55,412 bases of DNA from CAZVYN01 sp964631125 (GCA_964631125.1 CAZVYN010000018.1:1-55412); one strand, 5' to 3'. Shown: positions 24,739 through 35,516, counted from the first letter of the stretch. Numbers and translations: made by a program. Notes: generated from the letters alone by a model not told the origin.

Positions 24739-24764
24739 ACGATCCAATGTCCTCGTTGGATCGT
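24739..24764. promoter_or_regulatory. Inverted-repeat operator candidate upstream of pdxR-like gene
   Basis: acgatccaa (24739-24747) and ttggatcgt (24756-24764) form perfect 9-base arms around an 8-base spacer, 12 bases upstream of the regulator start. A further partial copy of the half-site (ttccaa, 24730-24735) lies on the start side. The position fits autoregulation of pdxR-pdxS-pdxT, and it could also affect the divergent flavoprotein gene. Confidence 0.6.
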
Positions 24765-24862
24765 TCCGAGTCCGACCCAAGCCAAAACATCCGACCTAGA
24801 AATGCCGTTTGAACCCGCCCCCAGATCCTAGCCCACGTATTTTCGCTCCAACAAGAGACAAT

Positions 24863-26185
24863 ATGGCGCTCCAATCAGAAATTTGGTACGGCCCTCCACC
24901 CGCTCGCGAAGTCGATCTCGCCATCGTCGGCGCCGGAGCCGCCGGCCTCTGGGCCGCCCGTGCCGCGGCCGCGAGAGCCGCCGCCTCGGGAGCGCCGCTG
25001 CGCATCCTCCTGCTCGACGGCCGCCGCCTCGTCGGCGCCAAGATCCTCATGTCGGGCGGCACGCGCTGCAATCTCACGCACGTCGTCGTCAGCCCCGACG
25101 ACTACCGCGGCGGCAACCGCAACCGAATTGCCCGCATCCTGCGAGCGCACCCGTCGACGGAATCGCTCCGCATCTTCACCGAGGAGATGAACCTGCCCGT
25201 CGAGATCGAGCAGAGCACCGGCAAGCTCTTCCCCGCCGACAACTCCGCACGCAGCGTGCTCTCCGCGTTGCTCAACGCCGTCCACAACGCCGGCGTCACG
25301 CTCGTCACCGATTGGAAGTGCGACGACCTCGCGCGCTACGGCGCGGAGTGGGTCCTCTCCGGCCACGACACCGACGGCGTGCGCCACGAGCCGATCCGCG
25401 CGCGACGCGTGATCGTCAGCACCGGCGGCCTCTCGTTTCCCAAGACCGGCAGCGACGGCGTCGGCTGGCAGATCCTCAGACGTCTCGGACACACGATCGT
25501 CGCGCCGATGCCCGCGCTCACGCCGCTTGCGCTGGGGGGCGACCTCCACGCGCCTCTCTCCGGCATCGCCCTCGAGACCCAGCTCACACTGCGAGAAGAC
25601 AGCCGAGTCACCGCGCGAGCGCGCGGCCCCATGCTCTGGACGCACACCGGTGTCAGCGGCCCCGCCGCTCTCGACCTCAGCGGCCACTGGGCGCGCGCGC
25701 ACGTCGACCGGCCCAGTGTGCGTCTCGATGTGGAAGCGTCGTTCCTGCCCGATCTCACTTTCGAAGAAGTGGACGCCGACTGGTTGCGCGCCGCCGAACG
25801 GAATGCCGCCACCACCATCCAGAGTCACTACATCGCACTTCCCCACCGTCTGCTCACGGCCTTGGCCGAGCGAGCGGGCGCGAGCGCCTCGCAGCGACTC
25901 TCGCAGACGCCGCGAGATCTCCGTCGTCGCGTCATCACCGAACTGACGCAACACAACCTCGGCGTCATCGATGTCCTCGGTTATCTGAAGGCCGAGGTCA
26001 CTTCCGGCGGAGTCCCGTTGGAGGAACTCGACAACGCACTGGAGTCCCGACTCCTCCCCGGCTTGCACCTCGCGGGCGAGGTGCTGCATGTCGACGGCCG
26101 CCTCGGGGGCTTCAACTTCCAATGGGCGTGGTCGGCGGCGACGGTGGCGGGAGAAGGCGCCATCGACAGGATCCGCCCAGCGTAG
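24863..26185 (+). CDS. HI0933/YhiN-type FAD-dependent flavoprotein
   Basis: 440 residues from the ATG at 24863 (a TTG at 24809 is in frame but lacks a better ribosome site). The Rossmann motif DLAIVGAGAAGLWAA opens the protein, followed by KILMSGGTRCNLTH, the family hallmark, RVIVSTGGLSFPKTGSDG, and LWTHTGVSGPAALDLSG. It ends in LHLAGEVLHVDGRLGGFNFQWAWSAATVAG. These are features of the HI0933/BaiN family, whose cellular substrates are mostly unknown; one gut member reduces bile-acid intermediates. It is divergent from pdxR-like, separated by the operator candidate. Function beyond a flavin redox enzyme is not claimed. Confidence 0.88.
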   Translation: MALQSEIWYGPPPAREVDLAIVGAGAAGLWAARAAAARAAASGAPLRILLLDGRRLVGAKILMSGGTRCNLTHVVVSPDDYRGGNRNRIARILRAHPSTESLRIFTEEMNLPVEIEQSTGKLFPADNSARSVLSALLNAVHNAGVTLVTDWKCDDLARYGAEWVLSGHDTDGVRHEPIRARRVIVSTGGLSFPKTGSDGVGWQILRRLGHTIVAPMPALTPLALGGDLHAPLSGIALETQLTLREDSRVTARARGPMLWTHTGVSGPAALDLSGHWARAHVDRPSVRLDVEASFLPDLTFEEVDADWLRAAERNAATTIQSHYIALPHRLLTALAERAGASASQRLSQTPRDLRRRVITELTQHNLGVIDVLGYLKAEVTSGGVPLEELDNALESRLLPGLHLAGEVLHVDGRLGGFNFQWAWSAATVAGEGAIDRIRPA

Positions 26186-26234
26186 AATCGATCCTGTGAT
26201 CGCGTCGGCCTCGCGGATCGTCGGAGGAGCTTCG

Positions 26235-28531
26235 TTGCGCCCCCACCACAGACTCACTCGCCGCTCGGTGCACGCCGCTGCATCGACTTTCCTCGTTCTA
26301 GCGGTCTGGTCGCCCGGACTCTCTGCGGCGCAGCCCGAGCCGCGACGCCCCTTCCGAGGAACAGCGCCGGTGATCGCGCTCGGCAGGTCGGCCCAGGTCC
26401 AGACGATGTCGTTCGCCAACGACGCCGCCACCGGGCTCGTCCTCATCGGAACGGGTCTGCTCGAGGGCCGAGAACCTCTTCTGGAGTTGTCCGGAACGAG
26501 CGCGTTGCACTTCATCAGGCGAAACGATGACGGCTGGAGCGTCTCGCAGAGCCTGTGGTTTCTCGGAAGCGCCTACGAACCGAACGTGTTCGACCTCGAC
26601 GGCGATGGCTTACAGGATTTGCTCATCGTGGCCGACCGAGGTTCGCGCCCGGCCGAACTCCACTTCTACCGTCAGGAGTCGAGCGGACGGTTCCGTGAGC
26701 GAGAGACCGTCGTGCTCCCTGATAGCACGCACCCCGAGATCATCACCCGCACGGGAACCGTAGGGGGCGTGATGCTCCTCGGAAGACTGGGGACCACGGG
26801 ATGTCTCTGGGCCGCGCGACTGCAACGAGACACAGACTCGACCCTCCGCCTTCTGTGGGAGCGACGATTCTGCTCCGACGAGGTCCGGAGTTCACGCGTC
26901 CGGGGCTGGGTCGATTCGGGTGATTCGGGGCTCGCGCTGGTCGAGGAATACAGAGGAGAGGACGAGGAACTCCGGTCCTGGACCGTGGACGTGGACGGCG
27001 GCACTTGGCTGGAGTCTCCGACTCCCCCTCGCGGGGTTCCGTTCCGTCTGAACTCGATCGTGCGCGGAGGACGCCCGGAGACTTGGACCTGGGCGCAGCC
27101 GCCCGACTCGTTGTATCGACTCGAGCCCGACGCGGCTGGACGCATCGTCTTCCGCGGTGTTCCGATCGACGGCGTTCCGCCGGACTGGCGCAGATACGAC
27201 AACCTCGGAATCGACGTCGCGGTCGCGAGCGACCCGTTCGTCTTCGCGGCCGTCGGCTGGAACGGCAACGGAGATGAGGTGAGGCTCGCGCAACTGGAGG
27301 AGGACGGCTCGGCCGTGGTCGTCGATCGTTGGGAGAACCTGCCGCCATTGATCGGCAGCAATTCGCTGGCCGGGATCCTGCGCGATGCGACCGGCGCGCT
27401 CGAGACGCTGCTCGACCCGGAAGGCGCACTCGTCGCGATCGCACGATCCGGCGAGCCCATCGCCGTCGACTTCCCGATCGATTTCCTTCGAAACCTCCCG
27501 AGCAGGGATCACACGCTCTACCAGGACTTGACCGGCGACGGGATCACAGACCTGGTCACGGACTTTCGCGCGGGGGATGCGTGGCGATTCCATCTCTTCG
27601 TGGGCATCCCCCATCCACCATGGTTCCTTCCTCCCGCGCCGATCGCGATGGAACGAAGCGAGCTTCGTCTCGAGTCGGGCGACTTCGACGGCGATGGGAC
27701 GAACGATCTGCTCTTCATGGGCGAGCGCGAGGGCGCGCGGAGATCGTCGATTGGGACCGCGGTTGGTTCAGCGCACACCACTGCAACCGCGAGAGCGGGC
27801 GCGTCGAGCGGATCTGGCAGGTTTCGGGCAGCACTCACACCGTTTGGACCGCCGAAGTGGTGAATCTCGATTCCGATCCTCAGATGGAGCTGTTCTGGAG
27901 CGACTTCGATGTGGCGGAAGCCTGGTCGTGCGCCGGGGTCGGACAGAGACCTCGAGCACAGGCCTTCTGGGATCTCATCCGCACGAGCCACGACGGAATT
28001 CTCGGCGCGGCCGACCTCGCAGCGGACGGTCTGCCCGAACTGTTGTTGGCCGCAGGCGGCGTGATCACGATCGTGCGAGACCCGCAGGACGCTCCTCGGG
28101 AAGAAACGTTCCTGCTACCCGAAGCATCGACCGGCCCTCGAGTGCGGACTCTCATCGGCGACGTCGATGGAGACGGCGATTCAGATCTCCTCATCCTGCG
28201 CCCCGATGGTCTTCACGTCGAATTGAACCAGGTCGTGTACGCCACGATGGGCGCGGGAGATTTTCCGCGGGTGCGGTTGATCGGGTCGAACCCCAGCCGC
28301 GGTCGAATCACGGCGGCCGTGCGCGCCGACGATTCGCGATCGATCGAGATCGAACTCCTCGATCCCATCGGGCGCAGACTCTGGAGAGACGTCTACCGTC
28401 CGCTCCCCGACGCCTGGATCAACATCGACGTCCCCGTCGATCAGGTCCGCCGACTCCCGTCGGGTGTCTATTGGCTCCGTGCGCACGCCGCTGGACGCAC
28501 GACCACACGCAGCGTCGTTCTCGTTCGCTGA
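26235..28531 (+). pseudogene. Exported VCBS/FG-GAP protein with sorting-like domain, frameshifted
   Basis: The TTG at 26235 with GGAGGAG five bases upstream gives a signal peptide (ASTFLVLAVWSPGLSAA). Calcium-loop-type repeats follow (VFDLDGDGLQDLLIVAD, LTGDGITDLVTDFR, DFDGDGTNDLLFMG). The frame breaks at 27721-27742 inside gcgagcgcgagggcgcgcgg. It continues one base earlier as AEIVDWDRGWFSAHHCN ... VDGDGDSDLLILRPDG and ends RRLPSGVYWLRAHAAGR, the FlgD-like C-terminal domain. One missing base in the GCG run would restore a single frame of about 765 codons. Everything before and after the break is well conserved in style, so an assembly error or a very recent mutation is likely. The role is presumably as a surface or secreted beta-propeller. 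Confidence 0.75.
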
Positions 28532-28537
28532 AGCGCG

Positions 28538-28557
28538 AACTGGGTCCGGACCCAGTT
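28538..28557. repeat. 20-bp perfect palindrome AAC-N14-GTT, copy 1
   Basis: AACTGGGTCCGGACCCAGTT lies in the 46-base gap between two convergent genes, where it could also end transcription both ways. It is one of five 20-bp elements with AAC and GTT ends. Confidence 0.85.
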
Positions 28558-28577
28558 GCGGCGATCGTCCCGGATCC

Positions 28578-30209
28578 TCACCTCGCGACCGTCACGCGCC
28601 CGATCTGAACTCGCGCGCCGGTCTCGACTCGCATGAGGTAGATCCCGCTGGGCGCGTCACGCCCCTCGTCATCGCGTCCATCCCATTCGACCGAAGCCAG
28701 CCCGACCGCATGGGGCCCGTCGATCAAGGTGCGCACCGTCCGCCCCGCTGCGTCGAAGATGCGCAGCGAAGTCGGCCCGTCGGTCGGGACGAAGAACGAG
28801 ATCCGCATCCCGCCCGTGGAGGGATTCGGCGAGCTGCGAGGCCGCAGCGTCGCGCCCGCGAGGTCTTCTTCCACACCCGAAGTCTCGCAGTACGACGCGG
28901 TGCATTCCTCGTGGTGGCCTTGGTAGACACCGCCGGATCCCAGGCAGGCAACGGCGTCCAACTCGACGCAGTCCTCACCGAAGCAGCACGCGCCGGTCGG
29001 CGGCGGACAGGGGTTGGGGTCGCACCGCCAGGGCGCTCCGAGGAAGTCGCCGCCGAGCTTCTCGCATTCCGAGGACGTCAGCCGTGAGCACGACCCGTCC
29101 GGAGAACAGCACACCCCGAGCGGCTCGGGGCATGGATCGGGGAGGCAAATCGATCCCTCGCCCAAGAAAACGTGGGGCGACCCACAGTCCTCCTCCGTCG
29201 TGAGAACACAGCCGCCGGTGATGCGGCAGCACGCTCCGGCCCCGCCGATTCGAAGCGCGAGGCTGTGGACCGAGCCCCCCGCGACCGCGCTGAAACCAAA
29301 GTTGGGCTCCGGCACATTGCACTGGTTGCTCGCGTTCCAACCCCACGCGCGAACGGTTCCGTCCGCTCGGACCCCGAGGTTGTGACTGTTGCCGGACGCG
29401 ATCGCCACGAAACCCGAGTTCGGACTCGGGACGTTGTGTTGTCCCAGCGAGTTCGAACCCCACACGACGACCGTCCCGTTCGACTTCAGTCCGATGCTGT
29501 GTTTGTAGCCGCCGGCAATGGCGACGAACCCCGCGTTCGGCGCCGGCACGTTCCGTTGCCCATACTGATTCGAGCCCCAAGCCGCGACGCTTCCGTCGGC
29601 GCGGAGAGCGAGGCTGTGGTAGTACCCGCCTGCGATCGCTGTGAATCCGATGTTGGGCGACGGCGGATTGCACTGCCCCTGCGAGTTCTGGCCCCAGGCC
29701 ACGATCGTCCCGCCCGCCTTCAGTCCCAACGAATGCTGGTACCCGCCGGCGATCGCGATGAAGTCGTCGTTCGGCGCCGGCACGTCGCACTGCCCGTACT
29801 GGTTGTCGCCCCACGCCACGATGGCGCCATCCGCCTTCAGCCCCATGCTCTGATCGCCGTGGCCCGCGATCGCGATGAAGTTCTCGTTCGGCGCCGGAAC
29901 GTTGCACTGTCCGTAGAGATTCGAGCCCCATGCGGCAATCGTGCCGTCTGCTCTCAGTCCGAGGCTGTGCCAATACCCATCACCAATCGCGATGAAATTC
30001 GCATTGGGAGGTGGAGGCGTGAGCTGGCCGTCGTCATTCGCGCCCCAGCCGACAACCGATCCCGCGAGTGCAAGACTTGGCGCGAGAAGTACCGCCGCGA
30101 TGAGGAGCGACGTGATGCGATGCGACGCGATGCGATGCGAGGCGATGCCCGACACGGCCGTTCGCACACCCGACGTGGACGCGGAATGCCACGGAAGCAT
30201 TGTCGACAC
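28578..30209 (-). CDS. Secreted RCC1-repeat protein with Cys-rich GACC repeats and sorting-like domain
   Basis: About 543 residues. A GTG at 30209 is preferred as the start because GGAGGGAGG lies eight bases upstream; the in-frame ATG at 30200 is an alternative. The N-terminus SHRIASHRI comes from a short DNA repeat, then a signal segment LLIAAVLLAPSLALA. Seven or more RCC1/propeller repeats with a 39-residue period follow (AWGSNLYGQCNVPAPN ... IAIAGGYxHSLGLKADGTI). Then come three Cys-rich repeats of about 42 residues (GACCRITGGC, GVCCSPDGSC, GACCFGEDC), and a FlgD-like end (PRSSPNPSTGGMRI ... WDGRDDEGRDAPSGIYLMRV). It is probably a surface propeller; the ligand is unknown. Confidence 0.85.
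   Translation of the reverse strand: MSTMLPWHSASTSGVRTAVSGIASHRIASHRITSLLIAAVLLAPSLALAGSVVGWGANDDGQLTPPPPNANFIAIGDGYWHSLGLRADGTIAAWGSNLYGQCNVPAPNENFIAIAGHGDQSMGLKADGAIVAWGDNQYGQCDVPAPNDDFIAIAGGYQHSLGLKAGGTIVAWGQNSQGQCNPPSPNIGFTAIAGGYYHSLALRADGSVAAWGSNQYGQRNVPAPNAGFVAIAGGYKHSIGLKSNGTVVVWGSNSLGQHNVPSPNSGFVAIASGNSHNLGVRADGTVRAWGWNASNQCNVPEPNFGFSAVAGGSVHSLALRIGGAGACCRITGGCVLTTEEDCGSPHVFLGEGSICLPDPCPEPLGVCCSPDGSCSRLTSSECEKLGGDFLGAPWRCDPNPCPPPTGACCFGEDCVELDAVACLGSGGVYQGHHEECTASYCETSGVEEDLAGATLRPRSSPNPSTGGMRISFFVPTDGPTSLRIFDAAGRTVRTLIDGPHAVGLASVEWDGRDDEGRDAPSGIYLMRVETGARVQIGRVTVAR
30091..30150. repeat. Short degenerate GATGCGATGCGACGC tandem repeat
   Basis: The sequence gatgcgatgcgacgc and variants repeat through this stretch and encode the SHRIASHRI tract ahead of the signal segment of the RCC1-repeat protein. 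Copy changes of the 15-base unit would keep the frame. Confidence 0.6.
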
Positions 30210-30324
30210 TCTCGGCGCCTCCCTCCGGGTCGGAATCAACCGCAGAGAGTGTAGGCCGCTGGGTGCGCTCGTCGCCAGCGCCCGGTTTCCATCGCGTTGC
30301 CGTCGGAACTCCGTCGGAATTCCG

Positions 30325-30344
30325 AACTCGTCTCGAGACGAGTT
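30325..30344. repeat. 20-bp perfect palindrome AAC-N14-GTT, copy 2
   Basis: AACTCGTCTCGAGACGAGTT, extendable by CG/CG on each side to 24 bp. It lies between the RCC1-repeat gene start and the end of the GT-C gene. The identical 20-mer recurs at 44710. Confidence 0.85.
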
Positions 30345-30368
30345 CGACCGCGGCGACTCGTCGCCCGA

Positions 30369-32324
30369 CTACCGCTGCGTCCCCACCGACGCCGGCTGCC
30401 AGAACCTCCCCGGCTGCTCCGTGTCGAGCAGCCGTTGCTCCATCTTCTCGAAGCGATAGACCCGCGCCAGCGGCACGCCCTCCTCGAGGTTCTCCGCCAC
30501 AACGACGAGATCACCGCGAGCCACGAGATCATCGAGGAACTCGATGAAGTCGGTCGTCACGGTCGACCTGCGGAAGAAGATGACGAGGAAGTCGGGACGC
30601 TCGCGGAAGCTCATCCGCAATTCAGGCCCGAGTCGACGCCGATCGGCATCGGTGATGGCGGCGTCCCAGTAGGCGGGAATGGCGTCGATTCCCAGCCGAT
30701 CGCGTGTGCGCAGCGCGAGAGGGACCAGCGGTTGCCAGAAGTTCTCGGAATCGCGGCAGAAATCGAGTTTCGGGATCGTATAGACGCTCGGTAGGTCCGC
30801 ACCGGCAGCCTCACCGGCATCAGCGCCGCCGTGCGCGGCGATCGCCGCGAGCAACTTCCCGTTGACCGCATCACCCCAGTACGACAACTCGAGCCCGCGT
30901 TCCGCCGCGCCGCGGACGCCGCCGACGACCGGCCCTCGGTAGGCCAGTCCGTTGGGTTCGCGCGCCAGCGAGACACCGAAGGCGAAGCCGGCCAGCAGCA
31001 GCGCGCCCATCCCGACCATGTGCGAGCGCAGCGACGGGCGGGGCGACAGTCCCGACAACTTCGACACCCGCGACACCTGCTCCCTCACACGATGCACGCC
31101 CCACGCCGCGGCCAACGCGACGGCCAAGAAGACATAGACGAACTGACGTGTGCCGTCGTGATTCGGGGTCGAAGGGAGCCAGCCGACGACGAAGGTGAGG
31201 GCGAGTCCGGAAAGCGCAAGGCGCGGAATCCAGCCCTCGTCTGCCGTGGGCGCCGCCGCGCGCGCCGCCGCGGACATCGGCGTCCACACATCCCGAACAC
31301 GTTTTGAAACGTGTTCGATCACCGCGATCACTCCGACGGCGAAGAAGAACAGCACCGGCCACGACAACGCCGCCAGCAACTCGACCGGTCGGTAGTGCCA
31401 GGGCGGATGGAAGCCCCAGCTCTTCCCGAGGTAGAAGACGTTGATCGGCATCCAGTCGCCGCGCGTGGTGGTCTGACGGAAGTAATCCAGGAACAGCGGC
31501 CATCCGTCGAGCCAGGGCCAGAAGTACGGATCGAAGAGCAAGAGTCCCAGGGGCGCCGCGACGGCGGTGACGGCGCCAACCACCCAGAAACGCGGCCGTC
31601 GCCACTCCCCCGCGAGCGCGGCCGCTCCGAGCGCCCACGCCGGCGCCAGCAAGTTGGTGAACTTGGAGCAGAAGGCCAGCGCGACGATCAGACCCCAGAT
31701 CGCGAGACCGCGCCAGCGCCAGCGTTCGCCACCGCGCTCGCCGCCACCCTCGGCCCCGCCCTCGTCCCCGCGCAACACCCGCGGCAACGCCAGCGCGCAC
31801 GCCACCCACGCCAGGTTCTGCAGCGTCTCCGTCGCGCCGAGATGTCCGTGCGCCCAGATAGCGGGGACCCCCAGGTACACGAGCGCGGCCACTGCGCCGC
31901 AGAGCTTGCCTAGTCGCGGCGCGACCAAGAGAAACAGCCCACCGACGGTGAGCGCCAAGAGCAGCGCGTTCGCCGCGCGGAACGCGATCGGATCGGCGAA
32001 ACCGACGGCGCGAAACGGCAGCCCGCCGATCGCCTGCCACACCTCGTGCAACGGCGGGTGGCCGTTGCGCTCCGCATGCTGCAGCCAGACGCGATCAATC
32101 GTGGTGCGAGCGAACAGCTCGCGCCACTCCCCCGGCTGCGAAACGACGTCGCCCAGCCAAGCCCGTTGCAATTGAGCGAACCGAAAGTAGGTCGGCTCGT
32201 CCCAAGTCAGTCCATAGCGCGACAGACCGGGCAGCGCGATCGCGACAGCGACAACAACCCACGCCAGCGCCCGAGCAAGCGACCACGCACGCGTGGAGAC
32301 TCGCGGGCCGCGCGGCCGAATCAT
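30369..32324 (-). CDS. GT-C type membrane glycosyltransferase (GT39/PMT-like)
   Basis: 651 residues from an ATG that overlaps the hflX stop (ATGA). It is multi-pass: the first membrane segment at about 13-33, then eight or more hydrophobic segments to about residue 470. The first loop holds the acidic motif LTWDEPTYFRF and, further on, GHPPLHEVW, the WDE and HPP motifs of dolichyl/undecaprenyl-phosphate sugar-dependent GT-C enzymes. The C-terminal part (about 490-651) is a soluble periplasmic-type domain. It is expected to move a sugar from a lipid carrier to an acceptor outside the cytoplasm; the acceptor is unknown. A 20-bp palindrome (31296-31315) is embedded in the coding sequence. Confidence 0.8.
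   Translation of the reverse strand: MIRPRGPRVSTRAWSLARALAWVVVAVAIALPGLSRYGLTWDEPTYFRFAQLQRAWLGDVVSQPGEWRELFARTTIDRVWLQHAERNGHPPLHEVWQAIGGLPFRAVGFADPIAFRAANALLLALTVGGLFLLVAPRLGKLCGAVAALVYLGVPAIWAHGHLGATETLQNLAWVACALALPRVLRGDEGGAEGGGERGGERWRWRGLAIWGLIVALAFCSKFTNLLAPAWALGAAALAGEWRRPRFWVVGAVTAVAAPLGLLLFDPYFWPWLDGWPLFLDYFRQTTTRGDWMPINVFYLGKSWGFHPPWHYRPVELLAALSWPVLFFFAVGVIAVIEHVSKRVRDVWTPMSAAARAAAPTADEGWIPRLALSGLALTFVVGWLPSTPNHDGTRQFVYVFLAVALAAAWGVHRVREQVSRVSKLSGLSPRPSLRSHMVGMGALLLAGFAFGVSLAREPNGLAYRGPVVGGVRGAAERGLELSYWGDAVNGKLLAAIAAHGGADAGEAAGADLPSVYTIPKLDFCRDSENFWQPLVPLALRTRDRLGIDAIPAYWDAAITDADRRRLGPELRMSFRERPDFLVIFFRRSTVTTDFIEFLDDLVARGDLVVVAENLEEGVPLARVYRFEKMEQRLLDTEQPGRFWQPASVGTQR
31296..31315. 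repeat. 20-bp palindrome AAC-N14-GTT, copy 3 (inside GT-C gene)
   Basis: AACACGTTTTGAAACGTGTT, perfect except for the two central bases, with CG/CG flanks that extend the arms to 11 bases. It is inside coding sequence (residues EHVSKRVRD). Confidence 0.8.
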
Positions 32325-33634
32325 CCGCCGGGCAGCTCGACGCGGAAGCCGGCGCGGCGCAGCTTCACCAGCTCGCTCTTCTCCACCCAGAGCTCCGTCC
32401 AGACCCGTCCGTCCATGTGCTGCTCCGCCACGCGCTCGGCCCGCGGCGTCAGCTTGCGCAGTTCGTCGCTACGGTCGAACGTGCACTCGACCCGCACCAG
32501 AGTGCGCAATTCGCGGATGACGCGCGCGATCCGTTCGCGCACCCGATCGAGATCTTCGTCGCGGAACGCGCTGATCATGATCGCCTCCGGATAGCGCACC
32601 CGCGCCTCGACCAAGCGATCGTCCTCGGTGAGCTGATCGACCTTGTTCAAGACCAAGAGCCGCGGGATCGGCTCGGTCAGGATCTCGTCCAAGACCTTCT
32701 CGACCGTCTGGATCTGCGCCGCATGCGCGGGATGCGCGAGATCGACCACATGCAGCAGCAGGTCGGCATGCCCGACTTCGCGCAGCGTCGCCTTGAACGA
32801 CGCGACCAGATGGTGCGGCAGCTTGCGGATGAATCCGACCGTGTCGGAGATCACCACTTCCAGCTCGCTCCCCAGATGGATGCGCCGCGTCGTCGTGTCG
32901 AGCGTGGCGAAGAGCTTGTTCTCGGCCAGCACCTTGGCGCCGGTCAGTCGATTGAAGAGGGTCGACTTGCCGACGTTGGTGTAGCCGACCAGCGACACAC
33001 GGAACGCGCGGTTACGTCCCTTGGCCTGCGTCTCGCGCTCGACCTCGACCTTCTCCAGACGCTCCTCCAGCACCGCGATCTTCTCGCGCACCCGCCGCCG
33101 GTCGACCTCGAGCTGCGTTTCTCCGGGACCCCGCGTCCCGATGCCACCGCCGGTGCGCGAGAGATGCCCCCACATGCCCGCGAGTCGCGGCAGCAAGTAA
33201 CGGAGCTGCGCGAGTTCCACCTGGATCTGCGCCTCTCGGGTCTGCGCCCGCTGCGAGAAGATGTCGAGGATCAGCTCGCTGCGATCGACGGTGCGGACCT
33301 CCAGCGTCTTCTCCAGATTCCGCACCTGCGAAGGACTCAGATCCTCGTCGCAGAGCAGGAGATCGGCCCCCGTCTCCGCGATCAGGCTCTTCGCCTCTTC
33401 CATCTTGCCGGGACTCAGAAACTTCCCCGAAACGACGGAAGACTTGCGCTGCAGCAGCCGCTCGACCACCTGGACCCCGGCCGTCTCCGCCAGGAACGCC
33501 AACTCGTCGAGCGTCTCGTCCTTGTTCTCTTGATCCTTCAGCCCGACGAGGAGCGCCTTGCTCGGCGGCGCGCTCGTCTTCTGCTCACGCGTGGTGGGAG
33601 TGGGTCGGCCTTCGTAGCTCTGCGGTTGTCGGAT
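32321..33634 (-). CDS. hflX: HflX, ribosome-splitting GTPase (no standard start codon)
   Basis: About 437 residues if started at ATC 33634. The HflX N-terminal domain starts with the conserved KALLVGLKDQENKDETLDELAFLAETAGV, then GTRGPGETQLEVDRRR, and the GTPase core has GYTNVGKSTLFN, DTVGFIRKLPHHL and LNKVDQ. HflX rescues stalled or stressed ribosomes. The first in-frame TTG (33502) lies after the conserved KALLVGL, and between it and the upstream in-frame stop there is no ATG, GTG or TTG. A strong site AAGGAG (33643-33648) is eight bases from ATC at 33634, making ATC the best start candidate. Length then equals the family (426 in E. coli). It is translationally coupled to the GT-C gene. Confidence 0.9.
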   Translation of the reverse strand: MRQPQSYEGRPTPTTREQKTSAPPSKALLVGLKDQENKDETLDELAFLAETAGVQVVERLLQRKSSVVSGKFLSPGKMEEAKSLIAETGADLLLCDEDLSPSQVRNLEKTLEVRTVDRSELILDIFSQRAQTREAQIQVELAQLRYLLPRLAGMWGHLSRTGGGIGTRGPGETQLEVDRRRVREKIAVLEERLEKVEVERETQAKGRNRAFRVSLVGYTNVGKSTLFNRLTGAKVLAENKLFATLDTTTRRIHLGSELEVVISDTVGFIRKLPHHLVASFKATLREVGHADLLLHVVDLAHPAHAAQIQTVEKVLDEILTEPIPRLLVLNKVDQLTEDDRLVEARVRYPEAIMISAFRDEDLDRVRERIARVIRELRTLVRVECTFDRSDELRKLTPRAERVAEQHMDGRVWTELWVEKSELVKLRRAGFRVELPGG

Positions 33635-33642
33635 GGTGGTGT

Positions 33643-33648
33643 CTCCTT
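33643..33648 (-). promoter_or_regulatory. Ribosome binding site deciding the hflX start
   Basis: AAGGAG on the minus strand, eight bases upstream of an in-frame ATC. No standard start codon lies at a usable distance. Confidence 0.55.
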
Positions 33649-33762
33649 GTGTCTCGTTGTCTCGGCGCGCCGGTCGGATCTCGCGTCGCTCGGTGCGGCG
33701 GGTCGAGGCTACCTATCGGCGCTCGCGTGGGTCTAGAGCCGTCTGCGGCGGGGAGTAGAGAA

Positions 33763-33790
33763 CGGCCCACTCGCTGGAGCGAGTGGGCCG
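33763..33790 (-). terminator. Intrinsic terminator after groEL
   Basis: Arms cggcccactcgct (33763-33775) and agcgagtgggccg (33778-33790) pair perfectly. On the minus strand the stem is followed by TTCTCTACT. It sits about 80 bases after the groEL stop and before hflX. Confidence 0.75.
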
Positions 33791-33802
33791 GGGTGCGGTC
33801 GG

Positions 33803-33861
33803 CCAACTGAAGTCTCGAGACGGCAGTTGGGTGGTGCGGAATCAGGCGAGCTTCGCTCGCC
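33803..33861. repeat. Two further hairpins between groEL and its terminator
   Basis: 33845-33861 is ggcgagc-ttc-gctcgcc, directly after the groEL stop. 33803-33830 pairs ccaactg with cagttgg around a tctcgaga core. The second resembles the dispersed AAC-N14-GTT palindromes but is 24 bases long with an imperfect middle. Confidence 0.6.
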
Positions 33862-33869
33862 CGATGTCT

Positions 33870-35516
<1,647 letters not shown>

